DNA of 64,000 nt, taken from JAHJDS01 sp964569795. Lineage in GTDB: Bacteria > Desulfobacterota > Desulfarculia > Desulfarculales > JAHJDS01. Where the stretch lies: positions 108,059-172,058 of the forward strand of contig CAZMVB010000007.1 in assembly GCA_964569795.1 (NCBI GenBank). Reading direction: 5' to 3'. Under the pieces are notes generated by a model that was not told where the DNA came from, ran no database searches, and saw only the letters and a program-made list of their open reading frames with translations. Of the stretch, positions 41,139 to 50,002 are shown one piece after another. The translations under genes were made by a program, and so were the position numbers. The first letter of the stretch is position 1, and each line of letters starts with the position of its first letter.

Positions 41139-43799
41139 GTGAGTTCCAATGACTTAGCCAAGGGCTACGAGCCCCACCAGGTCGAGGCCCGCTGGTACCG
41201 CTACTGGGAGGAGGGCGGCCTGTTCGCCGCCGGTGACACCCCGGGCCGGGACCCCTACTGCATCGTCATCCCGCCGCCCAACGTCACCGGCGTGCTCCAC
41301 ATGGGCCACGCCCTGAACAATACCCTCCAGGACATCCTGATCCGCTACCACCGCATGCGAGGGCTCAACACCCTGTGGCAGCCCGGCACGGATCACGCCG
41401 GCATCGCCACCCAGAACGTGGTCGAGAAGGCCCTGGCCGAGGAGGGCACCGACCGCCACGCCGTGGGCCGCGACAAGTTCATCGAGCGCGTCTGGCAGTG
41501 GCGGCGGGAAAAGGGCGGGCAGATCATCAACCAGCTCAAGCGCCTGGGCTGCTCCTGCGACTGGAGCCGGGAGCGGTTCACCATGGACGACGGGCTGTCC
41601 CGGGCGGTCCGCGAGGTCTTCGTCAAGCTCTACGAGGAGGGCCTGATCTTCCGGGGCGACTACATCATCAACTGGTGCCCCCGGTGCCACACCGCCCTGG
41701 CCGACCTGGAGGTCGAGCACGAGGACGTGGACGGCCACCTCTACCACATCCGCTATCCCCTGGCCGACGGCTCGGGGCACCTGACCATCGCCACCACCCG
41801 GCCCGAGACCATGCTCGGCGACACGGCCGTGAGCGTCAATCCCGAGGACAAGCGCTATCAGAAATACATCGGCGCCCAGGTGGTCCTGCCCCTCCTCGGC
41901 CGGCGGATGCCGGTCATCGGCGACGCTTACGTGACCACCGACTTCGGGACCGGCGTGCTCAAGGTCACCCCGGCCCACGACCTCAACGACTTCGAGATCG
42001 GCCGGCGTCACGACCTGGACACGGTGATCATGATGGACGAGTCGGCCGCGGTGACCGAGGCCGGCGAGAAGTACGCCGGGCTGGACCGGTTCGAGGCCCG
42101 CCAGGCGGTCATCGCCGACCTCGAGTCCCAGGGACTGCTGGCCAAGATCGAGCCCTACCGCCACGCCGTGGGCCACTGCTACCGCTGCCAGACCATGATC
42201 GAGCCCCTGCTCTCCAAGCAGTGGTTCGTCCGGGCCGAGCCTTTGGCCAAAAAAGCCATCGAGGGCGTCCAATCGGGCCGGACAAAAATCTTCCCCGAGA
42301 ACTGGACCAAGACCTATTTCGAGTGGCTCGAAAACATCCGCGACTGGTGCATCTCCCGCCAGATCTGGTGGGGGCACCGCATCCCGGCCTGGACCTGCAC
42401 TACCTGCGGCGAGGTCATCGTCTCCCGGACCGACCCGGACAAGTGCCCCTGCGGCGGCGAACTCCAGCAGGAGACCGACGTCCTGGACACCTGGTTCTCC
42501 AGCGCCCTGTGGCCCTTTTCCACCCTGGGCTGGCCCGACGAGACGCCGGAGCTGGCGCGGTACTACCCGACCTCGGTCCTGGTCACCGGCTTTGACATCC
42601 TGTTTTTCTGGGTGGCCCGGATGATGATGATGGGCCTGCACTTCAAGGGCGACGTGCCCTTCCGGCACGTCTATCTCCACGCCCTGGTCCGGACCGAGAC
42701 CGGTGAAAAGATGAGCAAGTCCAAGGGCACGGCCATCGATCCCCTGGAGGTCATGGACAAGTACGGCACCGACGCCTTCCGGTTCACCCTGGCCGCCTTT
42801 GCCGCCATGGGCCGCGACATCCGGATGTCCGAGGAGCGCATCGCCGGGTACCGCAACTTCATGAACAAGCTCTGGAACGCGGCTAGACTGACTCTACTGA
42901 ACGTCGAGCCCGAGGCCGATGGGCCGGCCGAGTTGCCCCGTGACCTCCCAGTCGAGGAAGCCTGGATCATCAGCCGCCTGGGCGCGGTCACGGCCGAGGT
43001 CCGCCTGGCCCTGGACGAATATCGGTTCAACGACGCGGCCCAGACCCTGTACCAGTTCACCTGGCACGAGTTCTGCGACTGGTATCTGGAACTGGCCAAG
43101 CCGGCCCTGTACGGCGACGACCCCGGGGCCAAGCGGGTCACCCAGGCGGTCCTGACCCGGGTCCTGTCGGCCCTGGTCCGGCTGCTGCACCCGTTCATCC
43201 CGTTCATCACCGAGGAGATCCATCAGAAGCTGGTCCCGGACGGCGGTTCGATCATGGTCGCCCCCTATCCCCAGGCCGATGAATTTCCGCGGGACGAGGC
43301 GGCCGAGGCCCGGGTGGCCCGCCTGATCGAGACCGTGACCTCGATCCGCAACATCCGGGGCGAGATGAACGTCCCGCCCGGGGCGATGATCGAGGTCGTG
43401 CTGGCCTGCTCCGACCCGGACGCGGCGGCGACGCTGACGGCCTTCGAGCACCACCTGGTCAACCTGGCGCGGGCCGAATCCGTCCGGGTGGCCGTGGGCG
43501 CCCCCGAATCCCTGCGGCCGGCCGGCTCGGCGGCCGGGGTGGCCGGCGACGTGTCCGTGTTCGTGCCCCTGGCCGGTCTGGTGGATTTCGCCGCCGAGGA
43601 GGCCCGCCTGGGCAAGGAGATCACCAAGATCGACAAGGACCTCTCCCGGGTCCAGGCCAAGCTGGGCAACGATGATTTTCTCCACAAGGCCCCGGCCGAG
43701 GTGGTTCAGAAGGAAAAGGACAAGGCCGCCGCTTTGAGCGGCAAGCTGGCCAAGCTGACCGACAGTCTGGCCCGCGTCCAGCAGTACCTCCAGGGCTGA
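41139..43799 (+). CDS. valS: Valyl-tRNA synthetase
   Basis: 886 residues, the usual ValRS size. It has the class I signatures HMGH (GVLHMGHALNN, near residue 49) and KMSKS (GEKMSKSKGTAID, near 525). The editing domain (about 190-340) contains TTRPETMLGDTAV. Zinc-type cysteines occur near 425-445 (CTTCGEVIV, CPCGGEL). The tRNA-binding helical domain and a C-terminal coiled coil (about 815-886) complete the family pattern. GTG start with AAGGAG 8 bases upstream, immediately after the inverted-repeat element. Charges tRNA-Val and hydrolyses mis-acylated Thr. Confidence 0.97.
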   Translation: MSSNDLAKGYEPHQVEARWYRYWEEGGLFAAGDTPGRDPYCIVIPPPNVTGVLHMGHALNNTLQDILIRYHRMRGLNTLWQPGTDHAGIATQNVVEKALAEEGTDRHAVGRDKFIERVWQWRREKGGQIINQLKRLGCSCDWSRERFTMDDGLSRAVREVFVKLYEEGLIFRGDYIINWCPRCHTALADLEVEHEDVDGHLYHIRYPLADGSGHLTIATTRPETMLGDTAVSVNPEDKRYQKYIGAQVVLPLLGRRMPVIGDAYVTTDFGTGVLKVTPAHDLNDFEIGRRHDLDTVIMMDESAAVTEAGEKYAGLDRFEARQAVIADLESQGLLAKIEPYRHAVGHCYRCQTMIEPLLSKQWFVRAEPLAKKAIEGVQSGRTKIFPENWTKTYFEWLENIRDWCISRQIWWGHRIPAWTCTTCGEVIVSRTDPDKCPCGGELQQETDVLDTWFSSALWPFSTLGWPDETPELARYYPTSVLVTGFDILFFWVARMMMMGLHFKGDVPFRHVYLHALVRTETGEKMSKSKGTAIDPLEVMDKYGTDAFRFTLAAFAAMGRDIRMSEERIAGYRNFMNKLWNAARLTLLNVEPEADGPAELPRDLPVEEAWIISRLGAVTAEVRLALDEYRFNDAAQTLYQFTWHEFCDWYLELAKPALYGDDPGAKRVTQAVLTRVLSALVRLLHPFIPFITEEIHQKLVPDGGSIMVAPYPQADEFPRDEAAEARVARLIETVTSIRNIRGEMNVPPGAMIEVVLACSDPDAAATLTAFEHHLVNLARAESVRVAVGAPESLRPAGSAAGVAGDVSVFVPLAGLVDFAAEEARLGKEITKIDKDLSRVQAKLGNDDFLHKAPAEVVQKEKDKAAALSGKLAKLTDSLARVQQYLQG

Positions 43800-43828
43800 C
43801 GTCCGGCGGGGCGAAAGCGGAGGACAAG

Positions 43829-44656
43829 ATGGAACGACCCGGAGACGAGTTCCTGCGCCGGGCCCTGGCCGAGGACGTCGGGCCGGGCGACGTGACCACC
43901 CTGGCCGTGGTCCCGGCGGATCGCACCGCCCGGGCCGAGGCAATCGCCAAGGCCGACCTGGTCGTGGCCGGGGCCCGGGTCGCCGCCCGGGTCTTCAGCC
44001 TGGTCGATGAGTCGCTCCGGGTCGATGTCTCTATCACGGACGGCCGGGAGGCCCGGCCCGGGGAGGTCATCCTGGGCGTGTCCGGCCCGGCCCGCTCGAT
44101 CCTGATTGCCGAGCGGGTCGCCCTCAATTTCCTGATGCACCTCTCCGGCGTGGCCACCCTGACCCGGGCCTTTGTTAAGGCCGTGGCCGGTCTCCCGGTC
44201 CGGATCGTGGATACGCGCAAGACCACCCCGGGCCTGCGGGCCCTGGAAAAGGCGGCCGTAGTCGCCGGCGGCGGCCACAACCACCGCTTCGCCCTCTACG
44301 ACGGGGTCTTGATCAAGGACAATCATATCCGGGCGGCCGGATCGATCAGCGCCGCCCTGGAGGCGGCCCGGGCCGGGGCCCACCACCTGCTCAAGATCGA
44401 GGTCGAGGTGGCCGACCTGGCCGGGCTGGACGAGGCCGTGGCCGCCGGGGCCGAGGCGGTGCTCCTGGACAACATGACCGTGGCCGACATGGCCGAGGCG
44501 GTTCGAAAGTACGGCGACCGGGTGGTGCTTGAGGCCTCGGGCAACGTCACCCTGGCCACGGTCCGGCAAATCGCCGAGACTGGGGTTCACCTCATCAGCG
44601 TCGGGGCCCTGACCCACTCGGCCCCGGCGGCCGACGTGTCGCTCAAATTTTTATAA
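43829..44656 (+). CDS. nadC: Nicotinate-nucleotide pyrophosphorylase (carboxylating)
   Basis: 275 residues. It has the NadC features DVGPGDVTT at the N-terminus, ERVALNFLMHLSGVATLT near 92, DTRKTTPGLRALEK near 130 (phosphate-binding Arg/Lys), GGGHNHRF, and LLDNMT near 212. It converts quinolinate and PRPP to nicotinate mononucleotide and CO2 in NAD synthesis. Start ATG behind GGAGGA. It follows valS by 29 bases and is probably co-transcribed with it. Convergent with proC. Confidence 0.95.
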   Translation: MERPGDEFLRRALAEDVGPGDVTTLAVVPADRTARAEAIAKADLVVAGARVAARVFSLVDESLRVDVSITDGREARPGEVILGVSGPARSILIAERVALNFLMHLSGVATLTRAFVKAVAGLPVRIVDTRKTTPGLRALEKAAVVAGGGHNHRFALYDGVLIKDNHIRAAGSISAALEAARAGAHHLLKIEVEVADLAGLDEAVAAGAEAVLLDNMTVADMAEAVRKYGDRVVLEASGNVTLATVRQIAETGVHLISVGALTHSAPAADVSLKFL

Positions 44657-44715
44657 GAAATTTTTTATAAAACGATCGTCACCAGGAATCGGTTCCACCG
44701 GGTTCAGGGCCGGGC

Positions 44716-45531
44716 TTACTTCTGGCCCAGTATCTTGGACCGCTCCGTGGCGGCGGCCACGGCGTCGATGACCATGCCCCGAAAGCCCAGGGCCTCGAAC
44801 ACGGCCAGGGCGGCGGCGGTGGTCCCGCCCGGCGAGACGACCAGGTCCTTGAGTTCGGCCGGGTGGCGGGTGTCGCGCCCGAAAATCTCGGCCGCGCCCC
44901 GGACCGTCTCGCCGGCCAATACCCGGGCCACGTCGCGGCTGAGCCCCTGGGCCACCCCGGCCTCGATCAGGGCCTCGATGAACAGAAACACATAGGCCGG
45001 ACCGCTGCCCGACAGGCCGGTCACGGCGTCCATCAATTCCTCCCTGACCTCGACCACCCGGCCGACCGTTGACAAGGCCGCCTTGGCCAGTTCCAGGTCC
45101 TCGGCCGTGGCCCGGGCGCCCCGGGTGACGGCGGTCACTCCCAGGCCGTGCAGGGCGCCGATGTTGGGCATGGACCGGACCAGCCGCGCCTTTTCACCCA
45201 GATGGGATTCCAGCCGGGCCAGGGGCACCCCCGCCGCCACGGACAGGACCAGGGCCTCGGCCGGCAGGTGGGGGGCCAGCTCGTCCAGGAGGGCGTCAAT
45301 GTCCTGGGGCTTGACGGCGATGATCACCAGGCGGGCCCCGGCCACGGCCCCGGCCAGGTCGGGGGCCAGCCGGGCGGCAAGTTTGGCGTCGGCCGCCCGG
45401 ACCTGTTCGGGCTTGACGTCATAGGCCGCCACCTCGGCCTTGGCCCCGAGAGGCGAATCAATCAATCCCTGGAGCAGGGCCCGACCCATGTTTCCGGCCC
45501 CGATGACGGCTATCTTGTTTCCGTCCAGCAT
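44716..45531 (-). CDS. proC: Pyrroline-5-carboxylate reductase
   Basis: 271 residues. N-terminal NAD(P)-binding motif IAVIGAGNMGRALLQG, then AVKPQDIDALLDEL near 73 and RSMPNIGALHGLGVTA near 117. The family signature LSGSGPAYVFLFIEALIEAGV (near 168, described without further context) is followed by VRGAAEI and VVSPGGTTAAAL near 229. Reduces 1-pyrroline-5-carboxylate to proline in the cytoplasm. Divergent from ilvA across an AT-rich gap of 115 bases that probably carries both promoters. Confidence 0.95.
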   Translation of the reverse strand: MLDGNKIAVIGAGNMGRALLQGLIDSPLGAKAEVAAYDVKPEQVRAADAKLAARLAPDLAGAVAGARLVIIAVKPQDIDALLDELAPHLPAEALVLSVAAGVPLARLESHLGEKARLVRSMPNIGALHGLGVTAVTRGARATAEDLELAKAALSTVGRVVEVREELMDAVTGLSGSGPAYVFLFIEALIEAGVAQGLSRDVARVLAGETVRGAAEIFGRDTRHPAELKDLVVSPGGTTAAALAVFEALGFRGMVIDAVAAATERSKILGQK

Positions 45532-45646
45532 GTGATCTCCCCTCAGTCCGGCGTATCCGTGGTGAACTTCGTTTTGAAAAATTTAGTTTAACACAAATTC
45601 TTCCGGGGCTAAACTTGAGAGCACAAGGATTTGCCAGGAGCCGGTC

Positions 45647-46858
45647 ATGGACCTGACGGACATCACCCGGGCGGCGACCCGGCTGGCCGGGCACCTGAAC
45701 CCCAGCCCGCTGATTCACTCGGCCTCGTTTTCCGAGGCGAGCGGCGGCCAGGTCTGGCTCAAGCTCGAGAACCTGTCGCTGACCGGCTCGTTCAAGATCC
45801 GGGGGGCCCTCAACCGGCTGCTGACCCTGGACCAGGCCGAGCTTGTGGACCGGGGCGTCATCGCCGCCTCGGCCGGGAACCACGCCCAGGGCGTGGCCCT
45901 GGCCGCCGCCCGGCTGGGCGTCCGGGTGACGATCCTCATGCCCCGTCGGGCGCCCATCGCCAAGCAGGAGGCCGCCCGGCACTATGGGGCCGAGGTAGTC
46001 CTTCTCGAGGGGGGCATGGCCGCGGCCCTGGCCGAGGCTGCGCGCCGGGCCGAGACCGGGCCAATGTTGATCCACCCCTTTGACGACGAGGCGGTCATGG
46101 CCGGGCAGGGGACCGTCGGCCTGGAGATCGTCGAGAAAATCCCCGAGGTGGACCTGGTGGTCGTCCCCGTGGGCGGCGGAGGGCTCATCTCGGGGATCGC
46201 CACGGCCATCAAGGCCCACCGGCCCCGGGCCCGGATCATCGGCGTCCAGGCCGAGGCCGCCCCGGCGGCCGTCGAGTCCCTCCGGGCCGACCGGGTTTTA
46301 CGGAAAAAACCCGGCCCGACCGTGGCCGACGGCATCGCCGTGCCCGCCCTGGGCGAGCGCTGCTTCGAGGTCGTCAGGCGCCTGGTGGACGACGTCGTTA
46401 CGATTCCGGAGATAGACATCTACCTGGCCATGCTGGCCCTCATCGAAAAAAAACGCCTGGTGGCCGAGGGCGCGGGCGCGGTGCCAGTGGCCGCCCTGAC
46501 GGCCGGGCGGCTGGGCGAAATTTCCGGGCAAAAGATCGTCCTGGTGATCAGCGGCGGAAACGTGGACGTGAACGTCCTGGGACGCATCCTGCACAAGGGC
46601 CTGGTCCAGACCGGCCGCATCCTCCGGCTGGCGGTCGATCTGCCGGACAGGCCCGGGGCCCTGGCCAGTCTGACCGCCCTGCTGGCCGGCCAGGAGGCCA
46701 ACATCCTGGACATCGATCACGACCGCCTGGGCCGGGACGCGCCCATCGACGTCAGCCGGGTCGCCCTGGACCTGGAGGTCAGGGGCGTTGACCACGGCCG
46801 GGCCGTGCTCGAGGCCCTCCAAGGAGCCGGCCTGGCGCCTCGAATCCTCGGGAACTGA
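45647..46858 (+). CDS. ilvA: Threonine ammonia-lyase (threonine dehydratase) with C-terminal ACT domain
   Basis: 403 residues, the shorter type of threonine dehydratase. The PLP-binding Lys lies in TGSFKIRGALN (near residue 51). ASAGNHAQGVALAAARLG near 84 and VPVGGGGLISGIATAI near 178 are the Ser-rich substrate and Gly-rich phosphate loops. A single ACT domain occupies about 325-403 (LRLAVDLPDRPGALASLTAL). Deaminates threonine to 2-oxobutanoate for isoleucine synthesis. The ACT domain suggests amino-acid feedback. AGGAG precedes the ATG. Convergent with the small zinc-ribbon gene, 7 bases apart. Confidence 0.93.
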   Translation: MDLTDITRAATRLAGHLNPSPLIHSASFSEASGGQVWLKLENLSLTGSFKIRGALNRLLTLDQAELVDRGVIAASAGNHAQGVALAAARLGVRVTILMPRRAPIAKQEAARHYGAEVVLLEGGMAAALAEAARRAETGPMLIHPFDDEAVMAGQGTVGLEIVEKIPEVDLVVVPVGGGGLISGIATAIKAHRPRARIIGVQAEAAPAAVESLRADRVLRKKPGPTVADGIAVPALGERCFEVVRRLVDDVVTIPEIDIYLAMLALIEKKRLVAEGAGAVPVAALTAGRLGEISGQKIVLVISGGNVDVNVLGRILHKGLVQTGRILRLAVDLPDRPGALASLTALLAGQEANILDIDHDRLGRDAPIDVSRVALDLEVRGVDHGRAVLEALQGAGLAPRILGN

Positions 46859-46864
46859 TATTCT

Positions 46865-47140
46865 TTATTCGATAATCTGGAAGAGCGGCGGATTGATCCG
46901 GGTCGAGCGGCAGCGGGGGCACCGGCCCGGCCGGCTCAGCCGGCGGCGATCCTCGAACAAGAAGCCGCAGGCCAGGCACTCGGCCGGCTCGACCACGAAA
47001 CCCCGGCCCGCGCTCCGGCGGATGTGGCCCAGGTGATGGATGACGTCCTTTTCCGGGAGATGGGCCGCCGCGGACAGGTCTTTGGCCGAGAGGGGCCCGG
47101 TCTTGAGCAGCAGGCTCAGGTGCTGGCGAACGGTGGGCAT
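46865..47140 (-). CDS. Small winged-helix/zinc-ribbon putative transcriptional regulator
   Basis: 91 residues. The N-terminal half (about 1-50: TVRQHLSLLLKTGPLSAKDL, then KDVIHHLGHIRRS) is a helix-turn-helix of the ArsR-like type. The C-terminal half carries two Cys pairs (CLACGF and CPRCRS, near 55-78), forming a zinc ribbon. The same two-part layout is known for small archaeal and deltaproteobacterial predicted regulators. The ATG lies just 7 bases beyond the 3' end of the SRP RNA gene, which reads in the same direction. Confidence 0.7.
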   Translation of the reverse strand: MPTVRQHLSLLLKTGPLSAKDLSAAAHLPEKDVIHHLGHIRRSAGRGFVVEPAECLACGFLFEDRRRLSRPGRCPRCRSTRINPPLFQIIE

Positions 47141-47147
47141 GGCTTCA

Positions 47148-47273
47148 CCCGGTTTAGAGACGGGCTCGAGGCACCCGCGACACGAACCGACGCGACGTAC
47201 CGCTGCTTCCTCCCGGACCTGACGGGGTTGGCCGCCGTCCGTTGCGCGGGGTCCAGCCCGTCTCTAAACCGGG
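47148..47273 (-). ncRNA. ffs: Signal recognition particle RNA (4.5S type)
   Basis: On the minus strand the SRP hallmark GTCAGGTCCGGGAGGAAGCA is followed by GCGG. It forms the Ffh-binding apical hairpin with a GGGA (GNRA) tetraloop and the asymmetric internal loops. The two ends (CCCGGTTTAGAGACGGGCT and its exact complement AGCCCGTCTCTAAACCGGG) pair perfectly over 19 bases, giving a single long rod of about 126 bases. This is the size and shape of the bacterial small SRP RNA. It works with Ffh and FtsY in co-translational membrane targeting. A TTGACA lies about 43 bases upstream (47316-47321) but no clear -10 box. Confidence 0.92.
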
Positions 47274-47436
47274 CGACGGGGTCGCCCATTCATGGTGTGA
47301 CACTTCCGGGGGCAAATGTCAAATCAGACCGAAACAGGAACGATCCTTTACCGGCCGACAATAAAAGGGCAGGGCCCGCCGGCCCCGCCCGCTAAAGAGA
47401 TCCTGATCCTGTTCCAGCCGCGCCTTCAGGGCGCGG

Positions 47437-47715
47437 TTAGAACTGATCCACCCGCTCCTTGAGTTCCTTGCCGACCTTGAAAAAGGGCAGCTTCTTGGGC
47501 CTGACCTGGATGACCTGTCCGGTCTTGGGATTACGGCCCAGGTAGGAGTCGTAGTCCTTGACCTTGAAGCTGCCCAGGCCCCGGATCTCGACCCGCTCCT
47601 CGCCGGCCAGGGCATCCTCGATGGTCTTGAAGACGGTGTTGATGACGCTCTCGGCCTTCTTGATGGTCAGGTCCTCTTCCTTGGCCAGGGCCTCGATGAG
47701 TTGGGATTTATTCAT
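47437..47715 (-). CDS. HU/IHF-family DNA-binding protein
   Basis: 92 residues from ATG 47715 (MNKSQLIEALAKEE), behind a GGAGGGGGCGGGAG ribosome site. The whole family pattern is present: helical N-terminal half, then VEIRGLGSFKVKDYDSYLGR near 44-63, and the DNA-bending arm GRNPKTGQVIQV with its intercalating Pro near 65. It forms dimers that bend DNA. The sequence is IHF-like at GRNPKTG but can equally be an HU. An AT-rich stretch upstream (47741-47776) includes TTGACT on the minus strand as a likely -35 box. Confidence 0.9.
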   Translation of the reverse strand: MNKSQLIEALAKEEDLTIKKAESVINTVFKTIEDALAGEERVEIRGLGSFKVKDYDSYLGRNPKTGQVIQVRPKKLPFFKVGKELKERVDQF

Positions 47716-47911
47716 CTCCCGCCCCCTCCTGAATATAACTTGCAAATATATTTAATCTTTCGAGACGAATAGTCAAGGAAAAATTGGCCATTACCTCCCC
47801 GACGAATCCGGAGCGCTTGACTGGCCTCCAGGGGACGCCTATGATAACCTCGTCGTCGCCGGGCGGACCGGCGGCGTTTTGCGTTGGACCATGCGGGGAA
47901 CGGAGCGGGAA

Positions 47912-49048
47912 ATGACTCTGCCCATCCTGAAATATTTGGAGGAGATACCGCCCTACGTTCCCGGCAAGCCCGTCGAGGAGGTGGCCCGGGAATTGGGCGT
48001 GGCCGATGCCATCAAGCTGGCCAGCAACGAGAATCCGATCGGCGTCTCGCCCGCGGCCCGGGAGGCCGTGGAGCGGCGGCTGGCCGACCTCCATCGCTAT
48101 CCGGACAGCGCCGCCTTCGAGCTCAAGGCGGCCCTGGCCGCCCGGTTGGGACGGCCGGCCGAGTCCATCGTCCTGGGCAACGGCTCGGACGAGATCATCG
48201 CCCTGTGCTGCCTGGCCCTGTTGGAGCCGGGCCTGAGCGCGGTGGCCCCCCGGCCCGGATTTTCGACCTACGAGACCGCGGTCCGGATCACCGGGGCGAC
48301 GTTTCGGGAAGTGGACCTCAAAAACTTCCGGCAGGACCTGCCGGCCATGGCCCGCGCGGTGGACGAGACCACCCGGATCGTCATTTTGAACAACCCCCAC
48401 AATCCGACCGGCTCGGCCCTGGGCCGGGCCGACCTGGCCGCCTTCCTGGCCGACCTGCCGCCGGACGTCCTGGTGGTCCTGGACGAGGCCTACATCGACT
48501 TTGTCACCGACGCCGACGTGGCCCGGGGCCTGGGCTGGGCCGACGGGGAGCGCCCCGTGGCCGCCCTGTGGACCTTCTCGAAGATCTACGGCCTGGCCGG
48601 CCTGCGGATCGGCTACGCCGTCCTGCCGATCGAGCTGGCCGCCGTCTTCGAGCGGATCAGGATGCCGTTCAACGTCAGCCTGCCGGCCCAGGCGGCGGCC
48701 CAGGCGGCGCTCTCGGATACGGCCTTTTACGAGCAAACGCGGCGGATGGTGGCGGACGGGCTGAATTATTTTTATGACCAGTTCCAGCGCTTGGGACTGT
48801 GGTACCTGCCCAGCCAGGCCAACTTCGTCCTGGTCAGGATCGAGGCCCTTCCCGCGGCCGGCGGGACGGACCCGGCCCCGGCCGCGGCCGGCCCGGGCAT
48901 GACCGCCCATCAGCTTCTGCTCCGCGAGGGGGTCATCGTCCGGCCCCTGGACAACTACGGCCTGCCCAACTACATCCGGGTCAACGCCGGACGGCCCGAG
49001 GAGAACCGGCGGTTCATCGAGGCCCTGCAGCGCGTCCTGCGACGGTGA
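47912..49048 (+). CDS. hisC: Histidinol-phosphate aminotransferase
   Basis: 378 residues from ATG 47912; GGAG lies 6 bases upstream. Further in-frame starts at 47891 (ATG) and 47879 (TTG) exist. Fold type I PLP enzyme: KLASNENPIG near residue 37, VLGNGSDEII near 89, ILNNPHNPTGSAL near 157, DEAYIDF near 190, and PLP-Lys in TFSKIYGLAGLRIGY near 224. An unusual Ala/Pro/Gly insertion (AAGGTDPAPAAAGPGM) near residue 320 separates the two halves of the small domain. Transfers the amino group between glutamate and imidazole-acetol phosphate in histidine synthesis. The stop overlaps the cmk start (GTGA). Confidence 0.9.
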   Translation: MTLPILKYLEEIPPYVPGKPVEEVARELGVADAIKLASNENPIGVSPAAREAVERRLADLHRYPDSAAFELKAALAARLGRPAESIVLGNGSDEIIALCCLALLEPGLSAVAPRPGFSTYETAVRITGATFREVDLKNFRQDLPAMARAVDETTRIVILNNPHNPTGSALGRADLAAFLADLPPDVLVVLDEAYIDFVTDADVARGLGWADGERPVAALWTFSKIYGLAGLRIGYAVLPIELAAVFERIRMPFNVSLPAQAAAQAALSDTAFYEQTRRMVADGLNYFYDQFQRLGLWYLPSQANFVLVRIEALPAAGGTDPAPAAAGPGMTAHQLLLREGVIVRPLDNYGLPNYIRVNAGRPEENRRFIEALQRVLRR

Positions 49049-49764
49049 CGGTCGTGAAGCGGGTGGTGACCATCGACGGTCCCAGCGGGGCGGGCAAGAG
49101 CACGGTCAGCCGCCGCCTGGCCGAGGTGCTGGGTTTTTCCTACCTGGACTCGGGCGCCCTGTACCGGGCCGTGGCCTGGTCGCTTTTGGATCGGGCGGTG
49201 GACCTGGACGACCCCCGCCGGGTCGAGGCCGCCCTGCCCGGGACGGCGCTGACCGTGCGACCCCGGTCCGGCGCCTTCGAGGTGCTCCTGGACGGCCGTC
49301 CGGCCGGCGACCGGCTGCGGACACCGGCCGTGGCCCAGGCCGCCTCCCGGGTCTCGGTCTGGCCGGCGGTCCGCCGCCATCTGCTCGGACTGCAGCGCGA
49401 CTGCGCCGAGGCGGCCGACGTGGTGGCCGAGGGCCGGGACATGGGCACGGTCGTCTTTCCCGGGGCCGGGGTCAAAATCTTTCTGACCGCCTCGGCCGAG
49501 GTCCGGGCCCGGCGCCGTTTTCTGGAATTGGTCGAACAGGGACAAAAAGTCACTTATGAGGCCGTCTTGGCCGCCACTCGCGAGCGGGACCACCGGGACC
49601 AAAACCGCGACGTGGCCCCGCTCCGGCCGGCGCCGGACATGACCCCCATCGACGCCTCGGAACTGACCGTGGATCAGGTCGTCCGCCGCCTGGTCGAAAT
49701 CGTCTCTTTTACCTGGCCCCAGTACAAAAAGGTGTTGTCATCGCTGGATAAGTCTGATATCTAA
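49045..49764 (+). CDS. cmk: Cytidylate kinase
   Basis: 239 residues from GTG 49045, overlapping the hisC stop; GTG 49054 is an alternative. P-loop DGPSGAGKSTVSR near residue 11, YLDSGALYRAVAW near 34, EGRDMGTVVFP near 131 and RERDHRDQNRDVAPLRPA near 175 are the CMP kinase signatures (CMP-binding Arg/Asp, lid Arg). Phosphorylates CMP and dCMP. The order cmk-rpsA is conserved in many Proteobacteria. The gap to rpsA (238 bases) holds the rpsA leader. Confidence 0.93.
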   Translation: MTVVKRVVTIDGPSGAGKSTVSRRLAEVLGFSYLDSGALYRAVAWSLLDRAVDLDDPRRVEAALPGTALTVRPRSGAFEVLLDGRPAGDRLRTPAVAQAASRVSVWPAVRRHLLGLQRDCAEAADVVAEGRDMGTVVFPGAGVKIFLTASAEVRARRRFLELVEQGQKVTYEAVLAATRERDHRDQNRDVAPLRPAPDMTPIDASELTVDQVVRRLVEIVSFTWPQYKKVLSSLDKSDI

Positions 49765-50002
49765 ATTAAAATTACCAATAAGTCGAGCCGTTACAGGGAG
49801 TGACGGCTCAGGGTGCCCGGCGTGTTCCCCGCGCCTGGGGGCGAAGCGGATGAGGCCCTTGGCCGAGGGGTGGGTGTCTCGCGGTTGATGAGCATCCTCC
49901 CCGGCCGGCGGTCATCCAGCAATGGAAGATTAGTCGCCGTCGCCGAGGGGTAAGGGACAATTCGGGCCTGGTGAGAACAACCTTTATTCATGGAAACAAA
50001 AC
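49765..50002 (+). promoter_or_regulatory. Leader of rpsA with a hairpin
   Basis: No gene here. GAGCCGT (49785-49791) pairs with ACGGCTC (49803-49809) in an otherwise AT-rich start, without a T-run. More GC-rich hairpins follow towards 49930. There is no Shine-Dalgarno sequence before the rpsA GTG. In several bacteria S1 binds its own weakly ribosome-sited leader to control itself. The same arrangement is suggested here but not proven. Confidence 0.4.
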
